NCBI GenBank assembly: GCA_951394045.1
Contig: OX595993.1
Span: 558,001 to 622,000 of the forward strand
From: Nitzschia sp. DOCU1
Lineage: Eukaryota > Bacillariophyta > Bacillariophyceae > Bacillariales > Bacillariaceae
Direction of reading: 5' to 3'
Length of the DNA: 64,000 nucleotides
Shown here piece after piece: positions 30,601-40,498 of this stretch. The stretch's first letter is position 1. Each line of letters opens with the position of its first letter. The translations under genes and the position numbers were made by a program. The notes below the pieces were generated by a model, which saw only the letters and a list, made by a program, of their open reading frames with translations, did no database searches and had not been told where the DNA came from.

Positions 30601-30847
30601 CGAGTCTTGGAGTCGGTGGGCCAATACTGTGGAGGTTGTGAAACTCAACGACAATTATTTGTCCGGTACTTTACCAGAAGCATATGCTTCTTGGAAAAAC
30701 ATTCGCGAGGCCAACTTCTCGATGAATTGCTTAGTGGGGACCATCCCTCTGGATTACGAGCTCGAATGGACGTCTTTAGAAATGAATGTTTCCGAGGTGC
30801 TGGGAATCCAACGTGAGGACTGCAATGAGGGAAACCAAACGAGTTAG
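27647..30847 (+). CDS. membrane-anchored leucine-rich-repeat protein, copy 1
   Basis: 1066 aa, single exon. The N-terminal ~140 residues are charged and low-complexity, with an exact 16-residue tandem duplication (NEDVERQVDVGGTATT at ~51-66 and 67-82). One membrane segment follows (LIVFLIVALTLGIALPL, ~144-162). Then come a ~150-residue cap with WSNQLRFL and a Cys pair, and ~28 plant-type LRRs of 24 residues (NNLTGTLPDSWSQW). Most repeats alternate between 'NVEIVYLYENNLTGTLPDSWSQW'-type and 'LSELALYQNSLTGTLPDAWSEW'-type units, so the real period is often 48 residues. There is no kinase or other signalling domain. The topology suggests an extracellular LRR surface for adhesion or recognition. 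An equal-length paralogue lies inverted 4.6 kb away. Confidence 0.88.
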   Translation: MEEGQKKTDKPGRYGEEDDAVASPRPPKRATPRREGDEKEVTLDSEKDEENEDVERQVDVGGTATTNEDVERQVDVGGTATTTNTPGVEDEVSVELQVDAYVVGDPPGEQRRINRTPQQSTIEATVIQNETQVEAQTWRFYRRLIVFLIVALTLGIALPLTLQDDNDDAFNTPSPTAAPELKDPWLVLQPIIGSELEDGSNEEKAYRWLTMEDQSGILDDPYTPEWRIVQRFVLANFYFATNGTGWSNQLRFLSKDDECTWKQTIPYFDGEGGIVDDRNITSLPAGVTTCDVQGRVESLRIAQNGLQNTIPSVLKHLSDLKELGLDGNAFDTSSIPAWLAHMTGLELLQLAGCRLRGTITTELESLTNLQQLWLSENDLTGTMPGSLFQALSELRVLSFYDNSLTGTLPHEIGLLSNLELIDLSTNALTGTLPESWNQLTNMEAVLLTQNKLTGALPHSWSGWSNLEFVFLTENNLTGTLPDSWSQWSNVELVYLYENKLTGTLPDSWSQWNALSDLVLYQNSLSGTLPDAWSEWPNVDIVYLFDNMLTGTLPNSWSRWTTLSELALGRNALTGTLPDAWSEWRNVDTVSLFDNNLTGTLPDSWSHWTALSGLFLHQNVLTGTLPDAWSEWTNVEILYLYENNLTGTLPDSWSQWNALSMLSIYGNFLSGTLPDAWCAWSNVEIVYLYENNLSGTLPDTWSGWSNVEQVYLYKNNLTGTLPNSWNQLSALSELSLDGNMLTGTLPNGWSKLTNLKYVWLYENSLSGTLPGEWSEWSSIEILYLYENNLTGRLPDSWSQWNALSMLSIYGNFLSGTLPDAWSVWPSVQVVYLFDNNLTGRLPNSWRQWTTLSDLALYGNSLTGTLPDEWGEWSNIQILYLFDSNLTGTLPDAWSEWSNVEIVSLYANNLTGTLPESWSQWTALSALVLYQNALTGTLPDAWSEWSNVEIVSLYANNLTGTLPDSWSQWATLSALSIRENSLSGLLPESWSRWANTVEVVKLNDNYLSGTLPEAYASWKNIREANFSMNCLVGTIPLDYELEWTSLEMNVSEVLGIQREDCNEGNQTS

Positions 30848-31185
30848 ATTTTAGTGTCTTATAGTATTGGTGGTAGTAAGTAGTAGACAACAATAAATAT
30901 TGCAAGTAAACTGCGAGAAACGATCGAAGGCATGACGCTTGCCCGCACCATCTAAGAGTCACATTACACCATCCGTGTTATCCACCTCCCGCGTACTTCA
31001 ACTTTCCTATTCGTGTGGCCTCGTCGCAGGAGTGAGTGAAGTAGCGAGCCATTATGCCACCTGAGACCTAATGTATACAATGGCTATTCGTGATTCGGTC
31101 GTAGTGGCATTGAAATTCATCCATTTCTCTATTGTTTGTATTCTATAGCAATGGCAAAATTCATCGTTGTTGGGGAACGACATGT
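30848..31185. other. convergent 3' intergenic
   Basis: The interval between LRR copy 1 and the minus-strand hypothetical gene. No gene is seen. Confidence 0.5.
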
Positions 31186-32367
31186 CTAGGCAAAGGTTGC
31201 CGACAGGATGGGTGGGACAAACGAGGCGGAATCATCGGCATTGTCGTACCAATACGAATAACAGCAAGCATTATCCGTGACACTTCCCATCAAATCCATG
31301 GCTGTAGTAGCCAGAGTATGGGAAGAGGACCATAGAGCCACGTTTTCGTGGCTTGCGCGTCGTGTCAATGTGAACCATAGGTATTGAAGGGCACGTCGCA
31401 ATGCATACTTGGCACCATATCCTCTAGGAGTAGTGCAAGCCTTGTCTTGTTGCTGTTGCAAACGAGAGGAGCGTAGTCGCGGTTCATAGTCGTCGTCATT
31501 GTCGACGTCGCAGTAGAGACCATTCTCCGCCTTGCTGCGGCTTAGATCGTCGTCTAATTCGAAAAGACGCGTCACAGACGTGGGTGACTTTGGACGATCC
31601 ACCACTCCATAAACAGCAGAAGCAAGCCACGCGGGAGGTCTCGCTTCGGCGGCGTCGGCTGCACACGAAGGAGCGACTTTAGAAGAGGGTACACTTGAAA
31701 GGCAGCTGTTTCCAGGAGAACCAGCAGCAGGAGCCACAACTTCCGCTGAGGAACTCGTGGATGTAGAGCTTTGCATGGAAAATGAATCGAGCAAAGAGCC
31801 ATAGGATGATGATGCTTGTTGTGCATGGCACTGCCACGGCAAGTGCTGCGGCCAAGATGACGTGGAGCCATTGTCATTGCCGTGGACACAAAATCTCTTT
31901 TGAAAGATTTCGGCTCGTCCCAGAAAGAGCAAATACGAATCAATGAATTCATATTCACATCGAAGATGTTTCGAATAGTACAAATTGCTATTCCGGAACC
32001 ACTCTAGCATGGACAAGAGATCCGTCTGCGGGGCTCCCAGACACCTCAACATGGCCGCTAGGCCCTTGGTGAACAAATCGTCGCGTTCGCACAAGAGCAT
32101 TTCTCGGACTTTGGCCGCATAATCTTTGGAATGAAAGACATCAAAGGCTCGTTTGCGATCTCGGTGCTCTTGCACACGAAGTGTCCGAGCTACCACCAAT
32201 TGTTGACGGAGTTTCTTTCGCAAGGCTTGACCACGCTGGGCGCGTTCTTCTTCTTCTTGCAAGTTCAATCGACTATCGAAATGAACACGTCGACCATGAT
32301 GATGTTGTGCTCGATGACGCACAAGAATCGGACGTATAGTAGCAGTAGTGGTTGTCTTCATCGTCAT
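31186..32367 (-). CDS. hypothetical protein
   Basis: 393 aa, single frame with ATG. The N-terminal quarter is strongly basic with a His/Arg run and a coiled-coil-like stretch (LNLQEEEERAQRGQALRKKLRQQL). Residues ~75-160 are the best-ordered part (VFHSKDYAAKVREMLLCERDDLFTKGLAAMLRCL ... MLEWFRNSNLYYSKHLRCEYEFIDSYLLFLGRAEIF). The rest is Ser/Ala-rich and probably disordered. I recognise no family, signal peptide or membrane segment. It lies between the two inverted LRR genes. Coding status rests on frame length and composition only. Confidence 0.5.
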   Translation of the reverse strand: MTMKTTTTATIRPILVRHRAQHHHGRRVHFDSRLNLQEEEERAQRGQALRKKLRQQLVVARTLRVQEHRDRKRAFDVFHSKDYAAKVREMLLCERDDLFTKGLAAMLRCLGAPQTDLLSMLEWFRNSNLYYSKHLRCEYEFIDSYLLFLGRAEIFQKRFCVHGNDNGSTSSWPQHLPWQCHAQQASSSYGSLLDSFSMQSSTSTSSSAEVVAPAAGSPGNSCLSSVPSSKVAPSCAADAAEARPPAWLASAVYGVVDRPKSPTSVTRLFELDDDLSRSKAENGLYCDVDNDDDYEPRLRSSRLQQQQDKACTTPRGYGAKYALRRALQYLWFTLTRRASHENVALWSSSHTLATTAMDLMGSVTDNACCYSYWYDNADDSASFVPPILSATFA

Positions 32368-33957
32368 GGTCAGTCTGGCGATTGTGTTTTGGATTCTTGG
32401 ATGGAGAGAACGAATGAATTATGTGTGTGTGTTGATGTGCAGAGAATACCTCGAAATGCGGGATTTGAGAGTTTGCAAAAGACCCACGTTGTGGCGAAAA
32501 TCTGTTTCGGATTTTCAAAAGCATACATCCAATGCTGTGGAATCGTGGTAGAAGTCCACTATCGTGGAAAAGGGTTCCACATACAAAAATCCCGGGCTTC
32601 CGACAAAAGAGCGTCACCACGGTCACGAATGACATTGAGACCCCGTAAACGTTTCCCATCCTTTTGGGACCCCCGGAAACGGATTTCAACTATCTATCAT
32701 GATTCGTGATGAGAATGGTGCCTTTTGCAGGCTCCACAACAGCAACGACCCCCTTCATTTTTTGTTGTTGCCACTAATTGCACAGTCAACCGATGTCTGT
32801 CGAACCCCCGAAATGCATGCGCGGCCGCAGTTCCATTGTCGCTCGCGCCGTAGTCTTTGTAGCTGAATTCTCTACTAGCTAGAGACCGGAGGTATAGCTA
32901 GCAAAGACCTACTAGATAGCTAGAGTAGACTCGTCGTTTGATCCATTTACAAGACGCTAAAGAAGCCGGTAGCACCATGGTGAACCTCTTGTTGTAGTTA
33001 CGACCCCATTCAACTACGCTGATTGCTACGATGAAAGCCTACGTATCGTATGTATAATCATAGGCAGACAGGCGCTGCATTTGGCCCGGCTCGCGTTCTG
33101 CTCGAAGTGGACCGGTGACGGGATTGTTCCCCTCCTATCTATCAAATATAAAAAGGCACAATGAAAGGAACAGATGCCCCTCAACAATCATCGTTATCTA
33201 GATGGTAATTCGGCAGCGCCTTAATTCGGAAATAGCGATAATTTCCTTGATGGAACCGGAATAATGGGCACGATGAAAGCAACAAATACGCTGATCTACC
33301 GCCGGTAGCCGGTAATTCAGCAGCAGATGTTTGTATTTAGGACTTCTGCTAATAGCCTTTGGAGTCCTTATCTAGCTGGTAATTCAAGACGGCGGCCCCA
33401 TCATCACCACTTCTCTTTCACATTTTCTGTTTTGATATCCATTTTGACGACCCCGCCGAAAAAGATGCAATGACATAGGTAATAGTGTTCTCATCTTGTC
33501 TTGACACCCGTTGCTTATGTGTAGCCAGTCAGAACCGTTAATTTGGATAAGCCCAGTGAGAATGGGACACATAGGGCATTTTCCACTAGGCACGCTACCC
33601 GTCAACCGTACTTTTTGGTGAATTGTACCCGCCAAAAGAGGAGAATCAAACGAAGAAATTCGGTATTCTTACACACATTTCTCAGATTAAATCAGTTATT
33701 TAGAATATGAAAATACATTATTTCTCACAGTCGAATGCTTACTTAGAAGGGGGGGTACCAACTTATGGGAGATACTTCTTTCCAAAAAGTACGGAATGTT
33801 GGTGCACCCCTTGCCACGAGCCATCCGCTTTTTTGCCGATGACATCCGAATCTTTTCTTTGGTTCAACCGCCATCAAATCGGAACACTGTCACCCTTGCC
33901 ATTTTCTCCCATAGTATTGTGTCATTTGCTACCTTTCTCTTCTCTTGATAGCATACA
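32368..33957. other. long intergenic region with imperfect repeats
   Basis: 1.6 kb without a supported gene. From about 33155 two imperfect ~110-bp units start at GGCACAATGAAAGGAACA (33155) and GGCACGATGAAAGCAACA (33267). The motif TGGTAATTC occurs near 33200, 33310 and 33380. The right part contains the promoter of the scramblase gene. The open frame at 33384-33635 on the minus strand shows no domain and is not accepted. Confidence 0.5.
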
Positions 33958-35267
33958 ATGCCCAAAGGTAGCCAGATCTTCCTAGACGGAGAGACGATTG
34001 AGCTCTTGGATGGAACCAACGAGTTCTTTATCCAGCAACGTGTTCGATGGGGGGAAGCCCTTACGCAAGGTTGCATTGAGCAAAAGAACATTTACGATGT
34101 AAGTCGCACTTGCTGGCTGGCTAGATATTCGTCTTTGAATCATCGTTGTGCAAGACTATATTCGGAAAAGCAAAACTTTGCCACCCATGTCTTCTTGTCG
34201 TACTGACGATTTTTTCTGTTGCCCTCGTAGGTCTTTGACAAGTCCTCCAATCGCAAGATCTTTATCATTCAGGAGGAATCGGCGGATTTGAATCGATGTT
34301 GCTGCGCTCCGGGACATTCGTTTTTTGCCAAGTTTTACTTGGTAGATAGTTCTGGAGAACCACGGGGTCAAGCCGTCATGACCATGGAACGAGAAGGATG
34401 GTAAGTCAGGCGGTTTTTGTTGGAACGAACAATCGATAGGGTGGGCGAATGAGCATTGCATTTGTGGCCTTGTGTGTTTTTCTCACGATGATTTGACTCT
34501 TGGATTTTTTTAATATACAGCGATTGTGGTTCGCCTTGCCCCAAACCTTGCTTGTGTTGCTTTGCTTGCAAGCCAGAATGTGCCGATGGTGCCGTATTGT
34601 ATGCAGGTGACTTGGGGCAAAATCCAGGCGAATTAAAGGGTCAGCGAGATCAATCCAACATGTTGGGTGCCACCATTCAACCCATTACCGGTGGAAAGTT
34701 CAAACCCGTCGTGCAAGTCATGGAACGTGGAGATGACACCAGCGGAAAACCGACTCCCCAAATGTTTGCGGCCGCTCGTGGTCCTTGCTTTTTTGGCGGT
34801 TGCGCGGAGTTTTGTTGCGATGCTGAGTTTGGAATTTCCAAGGCCAAGGATGGCATGGGAATTGATGAAATTCATCAGCTGGCCTTTGACTATGCGAGTA
34901 TTAAAAAGACTCGGCCCAAGAATTTCACTCAAGCCATGCGAGAGGCTTTCACCGATAGCGACCTTTATGATGTCGTCTTTAAAGAACAAGTCTCGGCGCA
35001 ACAAAAAGCCAACGTGCTGGCTGCCATGGTGAGTACTATGATTCTTATTATTGTTGCTATTCCGTCTCAAAGAAATTATTGGCTAATCCCGTTTTGTTAT
35101 GAATCAAGATTCTCTTGGAATTCATGTTTTTCGAACGCGATAATGACATGTGCAACTATGATGGCGAGAATATCAACATTACCCTCTTCAATTGTTTCTG
35201 TTATGGATGTATTTGCCCTTGTACATGCTCGGCAAAGCCGGGAGGAGGTGACAGTGGCGGTGACTAG
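33958..35267 (+). CDS. phospholipid scramblase family protein
   Basis: Four exons, 33958-34098, 34231-34400, 34521-35028 and 35109-35267. All GT-AG junctions keep frame, giving 325 aa. The scramblase beta-barrel-like core is recognisable: IFLDGETIELLDGTNEFFIQQRV, NIYDVFDKSSNRKIFIIQEES, CCCAPGHSFFAKFYL, MTMEREG, CPKPCLCCFACK, CFFGGCAEFCCDAEF. Cysteine clusters are likely palmitoylation or metal sites. The usual C-terminal hydrophobic helix is represented by VLAAMILLEFMFFE, followed by a Cys-rich tail (FNCFCYGCICPCTC). Members move phospholipids between leaflets or act in membrane-associated signalling. It is enclosed by the inverted LRR pair. Confidence 0.85.
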
Positions 35268-35463
35268 TGCTTGTTATTTCGACAGTATCAGAATCATATG
35301 AAATGGTCGGCATCACTAAGTAGTAATTTGTAACCGTGCCTACTATTCAGAATCTTGTTTAGATGTTGTAGGGCCATTGTTATTTCTGCGGTACCTATCC
35401 TGCCTTTCCGTAGTCATAAGAAGGCGCTGCATTCGAGAATATATAGCAGTGGTATTGGAAATT

Positions 35464-38400
35464 TCATGGGTCTCCTTCTGTGCAGTCCTCTCGTTGAATT
35501 CCCATCACCTCGGAAACATTCACTTGTAAAGACGTCCATTCGAGTTCGTACTCGAAAGGGATAGTCCCCACTAAACAATTGGCCGAGAAGTTAGCCAAGA
35601 GAATGTTTTCCCAAAAAGCGTATGCTTCTGGGAGGGTACCAGTCAAATAATTGTCGTTGAGTTCCACAGCCTCCACAGTATTAGACCACAGACTCCAAGA
35701 CTCGGGGAGAGGCCCTGATAAGGCGTTTTCACGAATAGACAATGTTGACAAGGTGGTCCACTGACTCCAAGAGTCAGGAAGTGTACCAGCCAGATTGTTT
35801 CGGTAAAGCCAAAGGTACTTCAAGTTGGTCAACTGGCTCCAACTATGGGGGAGTGTACCAGTTAAAACATTGTCATCAAGTGATAGTTCCGACAATAGAG
35901 TCCATTGACTCCAAGACTGGGGTAGTGTGCCAGTAAAAGCGTTATGGAAAAGAAATACAATCTGCACGTTGGGCCACTCACTCCAAGCGTCAGGGAGCGT
36001 GCCAGTCAAGGCATTTTGATAAAGCACAAGCACTGACAAAGCTGTCCATTGACTCCAAGATTCGGGAAGAGTACCGGTCAGATTGTTATCGTGGAGAGAA
36101 ACAAACTCTACGGTTGACCATTCACTCCAAGCGTCGGGGAGGGCGCCAGTCAAAGAATTTTCATCAAGGATCAACAATGATATGGCGGACCATTGACTCC
36201 AAGAGCTGGGAAGTGTTCCGGTCAGATTGTTATCAAAAAGATACAGAATCTGTATGTTAGACAATTCACTCCACTCATCAGGGAGTGTACCAGTCAGGTA
36301 ATTTCGATAAAGGGCCAGTTCAGACAAGGTTGTCCACTGACGCCAGGAGTTGGGGAGGGTGCCGGTCAGATCGTTTTCGAAAAGATACACAACCTGCACG
36401 CTGGGCCATACACTCCACGCGTCAGGGAGAGTACCAGACAAGAAATTTCCATAAAGGCCCAACTCTGACAAGGTGTTCCATTGACTCCAAGAGTCCGGAA
36501 GCGTGCCCGTCAGATTGTTTTCGTAGAGATACAAAATCTCTATGTTGGACCATTCACTCCATTCGTCAGGAAGTGTCCCGCTCAAGGCATTGAACGCAAG
36601 CCCCAAATCATACAAGGTGCTCCATTGACTCCAAGATTCGGGAAGTGTGCCCGTAAGATTGTTTTCGTAGAGATACATAATCTCTACGTTGGACCATCGA
36701 CTCCATGCGTCAGGGAGGCTGCCAGACAACGAATTTCGATAAAGGGCCAACTCTGACAAGGCGTTCCATTGACTCCAAGAGTCGGGAAGTGTGCCGGTGA
36801 GCTGATTTTCGTTGAGATACACCAGCTCCACGTTGGACCATTGACTCCATGCGTCAGGGAGGCTGCCAGACAAAGAATTTTGATAAAGGGCCAACTCTGA
36901 CAAGGCGTTCCATTGACTCCAAGAGTCAGGAAGTGTGCCAGTCAGATTGTTATCGAATATAAACACAGTCTCCACGTTTGACCATTCACTCCATGACGCA
37001 GGGAGTGCTCCAGTCAAGGAATTTCGATAAAGGGCCAGCTCTGATAGGGCGGCCCATTCACTCCACGCGTCAGGAAGGGTGCCAGTCAAGACATTTTGAT
37101 GAAGAAACAAGCCCGACAAGGCTGTCCATTGACTCCAAGAGTTTGGAAGCGTGCCGGTCAGATTGTTCTCACTGAGAAACACAAACTCCACGTTGGACCA
37201 TCCGCTCCAAGAAAGAGGGAGGGTCCCCGTTAGTTTGTTTTGACTAAGTAGTACAGCCTCTATGTTGGTCAACTGAGTCCACGAGTCTGGAATTGTCCCT
37301 GATACGGCGTTTGTGCTTAAATCAAGAAATTCCAAGTTCGAAAGTAGACCAATTTCGTGCGGAAGAGTTCCCGTCAACGAGTTGTCATAAAAGGAGAGAA
37401 CGCGAAGCTCCGACAAAGCTTGAAATAGTGAAGCAGGCATCGTGCCTGTCAAATCGTTTTCGGATAGCCAGAGCTGTTGAAGATTGGTGAGCGATTCCAA
37501 TTCGGTCGTAATGGTTCCACGTAATCTACATCCGGCAAGTTGCAATAGTTCCAGCCCTGTCATACCCGCCAACCAGGCCGGGATTGACGAAGTGTCAAAA
37601 GAGTTGCCATCCAAACCCAGCTCTTTGAGATCCGAAAGATAACGTAGAACACGTGGTATAGTATTCTGGAGGCCGTTTTGAGCGATGCGAAGAGATTCAA
37701 CGTGCCCTTGAACATCGCATGTCGTAACACCAGCTGGAAGAGATGTAATGTTGCGATCGTCTGTTATCCCTCCGTCTCCGTCGACGTAGGGAATGGTTTG
37801 TTTCCATGTGCATTCATCGTCCTTCGATAAGAAGCGGAGTTGGTTCGACCATCCAGTTCCATTGGTGGCAAAATAGAAATTAGCAAGAACAAAACGCTGT
37901 ACAATCCGCCATTCCGGAGTGTACGGGTCGTTCAAAATGCCGCTCTGATCGTCCATAGTGAGCCAATGATAGGCCTTTTGTTCATTGCTGCCATCCTCCA
38001 ATTCGCTTCCAATGATTGGCTGCAGGACTAGCCATGGGTCTTTTAACGCTGGCGCAGCGGTGGGAGAAGGCGTCTTGAATGCTTCGTCATTATCGTCTTG
38101 AAGCGTCAGTGGTAACGCAATACCCAACGTCAGAGCAACTATCAAAAAGACAATCAGCCGACGATAAAACTGCCAAGTCTGAGCTTCCACTTGCGTCTCG
38201 TTTTGAACCACAGTCGCTTCTATGGTTGACTGCTGGGGCGTCCTGTTAATTCTTCTTTGTTCCCCCGGTGGATCGCCCACAACATAGGCATCTACTTGCA
38301 GTTCGACTGAAACTTCGTCCTCGACTCCTGGAGTATTAGTCGTAGTCGCCGTACCTCCGACGTCCACTTGTCGTTCTACTTCCTCATTCTCCTCATCTTT

Positions 38401-38664
38401 CTCAATATCGCGGGTAGCCTCTTTTTCATCTTCTTCTCGACGTGTAGTTGCTCGTTTCGGGGTATTAGTCGTAGTCGCCGTACCTCCGACGTCCACTTGT
38501 CGTTCTACGTCCTCGTTGTCCCCATTCTCACTACCGCCGCCGGCCATTTCTTTTTCATCTTCTAGTAGTGAAGTTGCTCGTTTCGGGGGCCGCGGGGAAG
38601 CGATTGAGTCATTTTCCTCACCATATCGTCCAGGTTTCTCTGTCTTTTGTGGGCCTTCTTCCAT
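35464..38664 (-). CDS. membrane-anchored leucine-rich-repeat protein, copy 2
   Basis: 1066 aa, single exon, exactly the same length as copy 1. ATG at 38664 (MEEGPQKTEK) is preferred to an upstream non-ATG extension because it matches copy 1. The architecture is the same: charged N-terminus with its own internal repeat (ERQVDVGGTATTTNTP twice), membrane segment LIVFLIVALTLGIALPL, cap domain and ~28 24-residue LRRs with alternating repeat types. The N-terminal 400 residues are nearly identical to copy 1, while the order and sequence of individual LRRs differ, as expected if repeats shuffle by unequal crossing-over or gene conversion. Flanks outside the coding region are not visibly similar. Confidence 0.88.
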   Translation of the reverse strand: MEEGPQKTEKPGRYGEENDSIASPRPPKRATSLLEDEKEMAGGGSENGDNEDVERQVDVGGTATTTNTPKRATTRREEDEKEATRDIEKDEENEEVERQVDVGGTATTTNTPGVEDEVSVELQVDAYVVGDPPGEQRRINRTPQQSTIEATVVQNETQVEAQTWQFYRRLIVFLIVALTLGIALPLTLQDDNDEAFKTPSPTAAPALKDPWLVLQPIIGSELEDGSNEQKAYHWLTMDDQSGILNDPYTPEWRIVQRFVLANFYFATNGTGWSNQLRFLSKDDECTWKQTIPYVDGDGGITDDRNITSLPAGVTTCDVQGHVESLRIAQNGLQNTIPRVLRYLSDLKELGLDGNSFDTSSIPAWLAGMTGLELLQLAGCRLRGTITTELESLTNLQQLWLSENDLTGTMPASLFQALSELRVLSFYDNSLTGTLPHEIGLLSNLEFLDLSTNAVSGTIPDSWTQLTNIEAVLLSQNKLTGTLPLSWSGWSNVEFVFLSENNLTGTLPNSWSQWTALSGLFLHQNVLTGTLPDAWSEWAALSELALYRNSLTGALPASWSEWSNVETVFIFDNNLTGTLPDSWSQWNALSELALYQNSLSGSLPDAWSQWSNVELVYLNENQLTGTLPDSWSQWNALSELALYRNSLSGSLPDAWSRWSNVEIMYLYENNLTGTLPESWSQWSTLYDLGLAFNALSGTLPDEWSEWSNIEILYLYENNLTGTLPDSWSQWNTLSELGLYGNFLSGTLPDAWSVWPSVQVVYLFENDLTGTLPNSWRQWTTLSELALYRNYLTGTLPDEWSELSNIQILYLFDNNLTGTLPSSWSQWSAISLLILDENSLTGALPDAWSEWSTVEFVSLHDNNLTGTLPESWSQWTALSVLVLYQNALTGTLPDAWSEWPNVQIVFLFHNAFTGTLPQSWSQWTLLSELSLDDNVLTGTLPHSWSQLTNLKYLWLYRNNLAGTLPDSWSQWTTLSTLSIRENALSGPLPESWSLWSNTVEAVELNDNYLTGTLPEAYAFWENILLANFSANCLVGTIPFEYELEWTSLQVNVSEVMGIQREDCTEGDP

Positions 38665-39703
38665 TCTTCTTCTTTCTATGCAATGCCGCAATTTTGGTTT
38701 TTCTGGACGACTTTAATTTGGTTTTGAAGCCAGACCGATGCTACCAGTAGTTACTATCAGAAAGGTGGGTCCTGTGGATGGATACAACAAACTACTAGCG
38801 AGTGGGTGGCAGGCTATCATTTGTGCCATGCTGCTGCTCCCTCCACCCGCTTCCGCCATCGAGTGCCAACACATCTCTATCGCAAAAAAAAAAGAGCCCC
38901 GTCATCGCTAGTGCACGTGCCTTTTGCTAAAAAATTAGGATAGCACTATCTGACGGCGATACCTACTAGGCATCGTCTCGTCGGGACAAATCCATTGAAT
39001 CTCCTTTTGCTCCTTGAGAACCGCTTGGTCGATGGTGTTGTTGTTGCTATCTTCCTCTGCTCCTATTGCTCTTTCTCAAGGGTAGCAATCAGAAGAAATG
39101 GTTGTTTGCCTTTTCCCGCCAAATCTTGCCGATTTGCTGGCGGTTGAGAGCAGTCCAATAAGTCAACGAAAGGGGCGATGACGGACGGCGCACGGGCGGA
39201 GCCGGCCGACACGCAAGAGTGCCAGTCGTTGTACTTGCCGGGAATAAAAGATCTCTCGACTCTACTACATGACGCTGTTCGGTTGGAGGATGCTACAAAC
39301 AATAGAGAATGCTGCTGGTTTCAATACTAGTCCTACGTCTAGAATCGCCAAGAGCCTTTGGATAGAGTATAGTAGTAGGAAGGAGTAATACTACTACCGG
39401 TACTAGTAGACTAGATGGTATCTTCCCCTCGACTTTGATTAGGTACTAGCTAGAATGCCACAAAACTCTAGACTCTATTACTGCATTTGTCTTCAACACC
39501 ATTAGAGCTAGCTCTTTAGGAAAGTAGATGGTACTTTGGCTCCTCCCGTGGGCGTATCCACGACCGGAGTCACGCCGGCCGGCTCGCGGCGGCAAACATC
39601 ACTCCAAACAAGAAGGCTCTTCCATGGTGATGGCGTTCCTGGCTCTTTTGCTCCTCCTTCATTCATCTTGCGTTTGGTGTTGTTGTTGCTAGACCCTAGC
39701 ACG
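38665..39703. promoter_or_regulatory. intergenic region upstream of LRR copy 2
   Basis: 1 kb of sequence with CTAGTA-rich stretches (39380-39500) and no supported gene. It separates LRR copy 2 from a divergently transcribed short protein and therefore holds both promoters. Confidence 0.45.
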
Positions 39704-40498
39704 ATGCAGCAAATGCCACTGACAAATGTGTCATTGTCGTCGTTGGTGAATCAACGACGACGACAAGAAATGACGCCGGTGGAAGAACCGGGGAATCCTT
39801 GTCACGACGAGTCTTGCTGCGATGGCATGGTCGACAATGTCATGGCGGCGGCAACAACAGCAAGACTCGAGCGACATGTACATCATCATGATGCTGCCAC
39901 AATCCAGATCATCACCAGCAACCACAAAACGACAGGACGAAACCAGAATCTCATGGCGTTGTCATTCTTGCAGCAGCAGCAGAATTCAAAAGCCCCGCCG
40001 CGTCCATGCCAGCCGGATGAACACTGTGCCTCGTCGTCGTCATTGCAAGAAGAAGCAGAAGCACAGACTTGTTTCATCAAGACGACACTTGATCACGAAG
40101 ATGATAGTGCCAGCAATGATGATAATGACCATGAAAAGGCTGACAAGATCCGTCATTGTAGTACTCTTGCCACTGATGAGACGCATTGTCCCGCCTCGTC
40201 ATTCGTGACAAAAACACCCCGCTGTTCCTTGCCCCACACTCTTCAGCGTAACGTTCAAGAAGCTTTTGCAGGTAGCAACAAACTCAAGACTCGACATGCA
40301 CTTTGTTCCCGAGTCCAGCGCATTCGTTCTTGCCGTTTGGCAGCTGCTACTAAATCCAAGCAGTATGATCGCTCCCTCGCCCCTCTCCATGCTACTACCA
40401 CCGCCACTTCTTCTGACACGATGATGATGATTCTTGTTGACGTTGACAATAACAATGGCAAGGAAAATCAAGCTCCTCCGTCAACGTTCTCAAGATGA
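39704..40498 (+). CDS. low-complexity protein with C-terminal KEN box
   Basis: 264 aa from the first ATG (39704). The frame is open further upstream but only from a TTG codon. The sequence is rich in His, Gln, Ser, Thr and Asp and probably disordered (HVHHHDAATIQ, SASNDDNDHEKAD). A slightly conserved-looking block is TPRCSLPHTLQRNVQEAF followed by a basic segment. The C-terminus reads NNGKENQAPPSTFSR, with a KEN sequence of the kind recognised by the anaphase-promoting complex. No globular domain is recognised. A cell-cycle-regulated short protein is one possibility. Coding status is moderate. Confidence 0.45.
   Translation: MQQMPLTNVSLSSLVNQRRRQEMTPVEEPGNPCHDESCCDGMVDNVMAAATTARLERHVHHHDAATIQIITSNHKTTGRNQNLMALSFLQQQQNSKAPPRPCQPDEHCASSSSLQEEAEAQTCFIKTTLDHEDDSASNDDNDHEKADKIRHCSTLATDETHCPASSFVTKTPRCSLPHTLQRNVQEAFAGSNKLKTRHALCSRVQRIRSCRLAAATKSKQYDRSLAPLHATTTATSSDTMMMILVDVDNNNGKENQAPPSTFSR

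Noticed and set aside
33384..33635. 83-codon minus-strand frame in the 32.4-33.9 kb gap
   Set aside because: No recognisable feature and isolated in repeat-bearing intergenic DNA.
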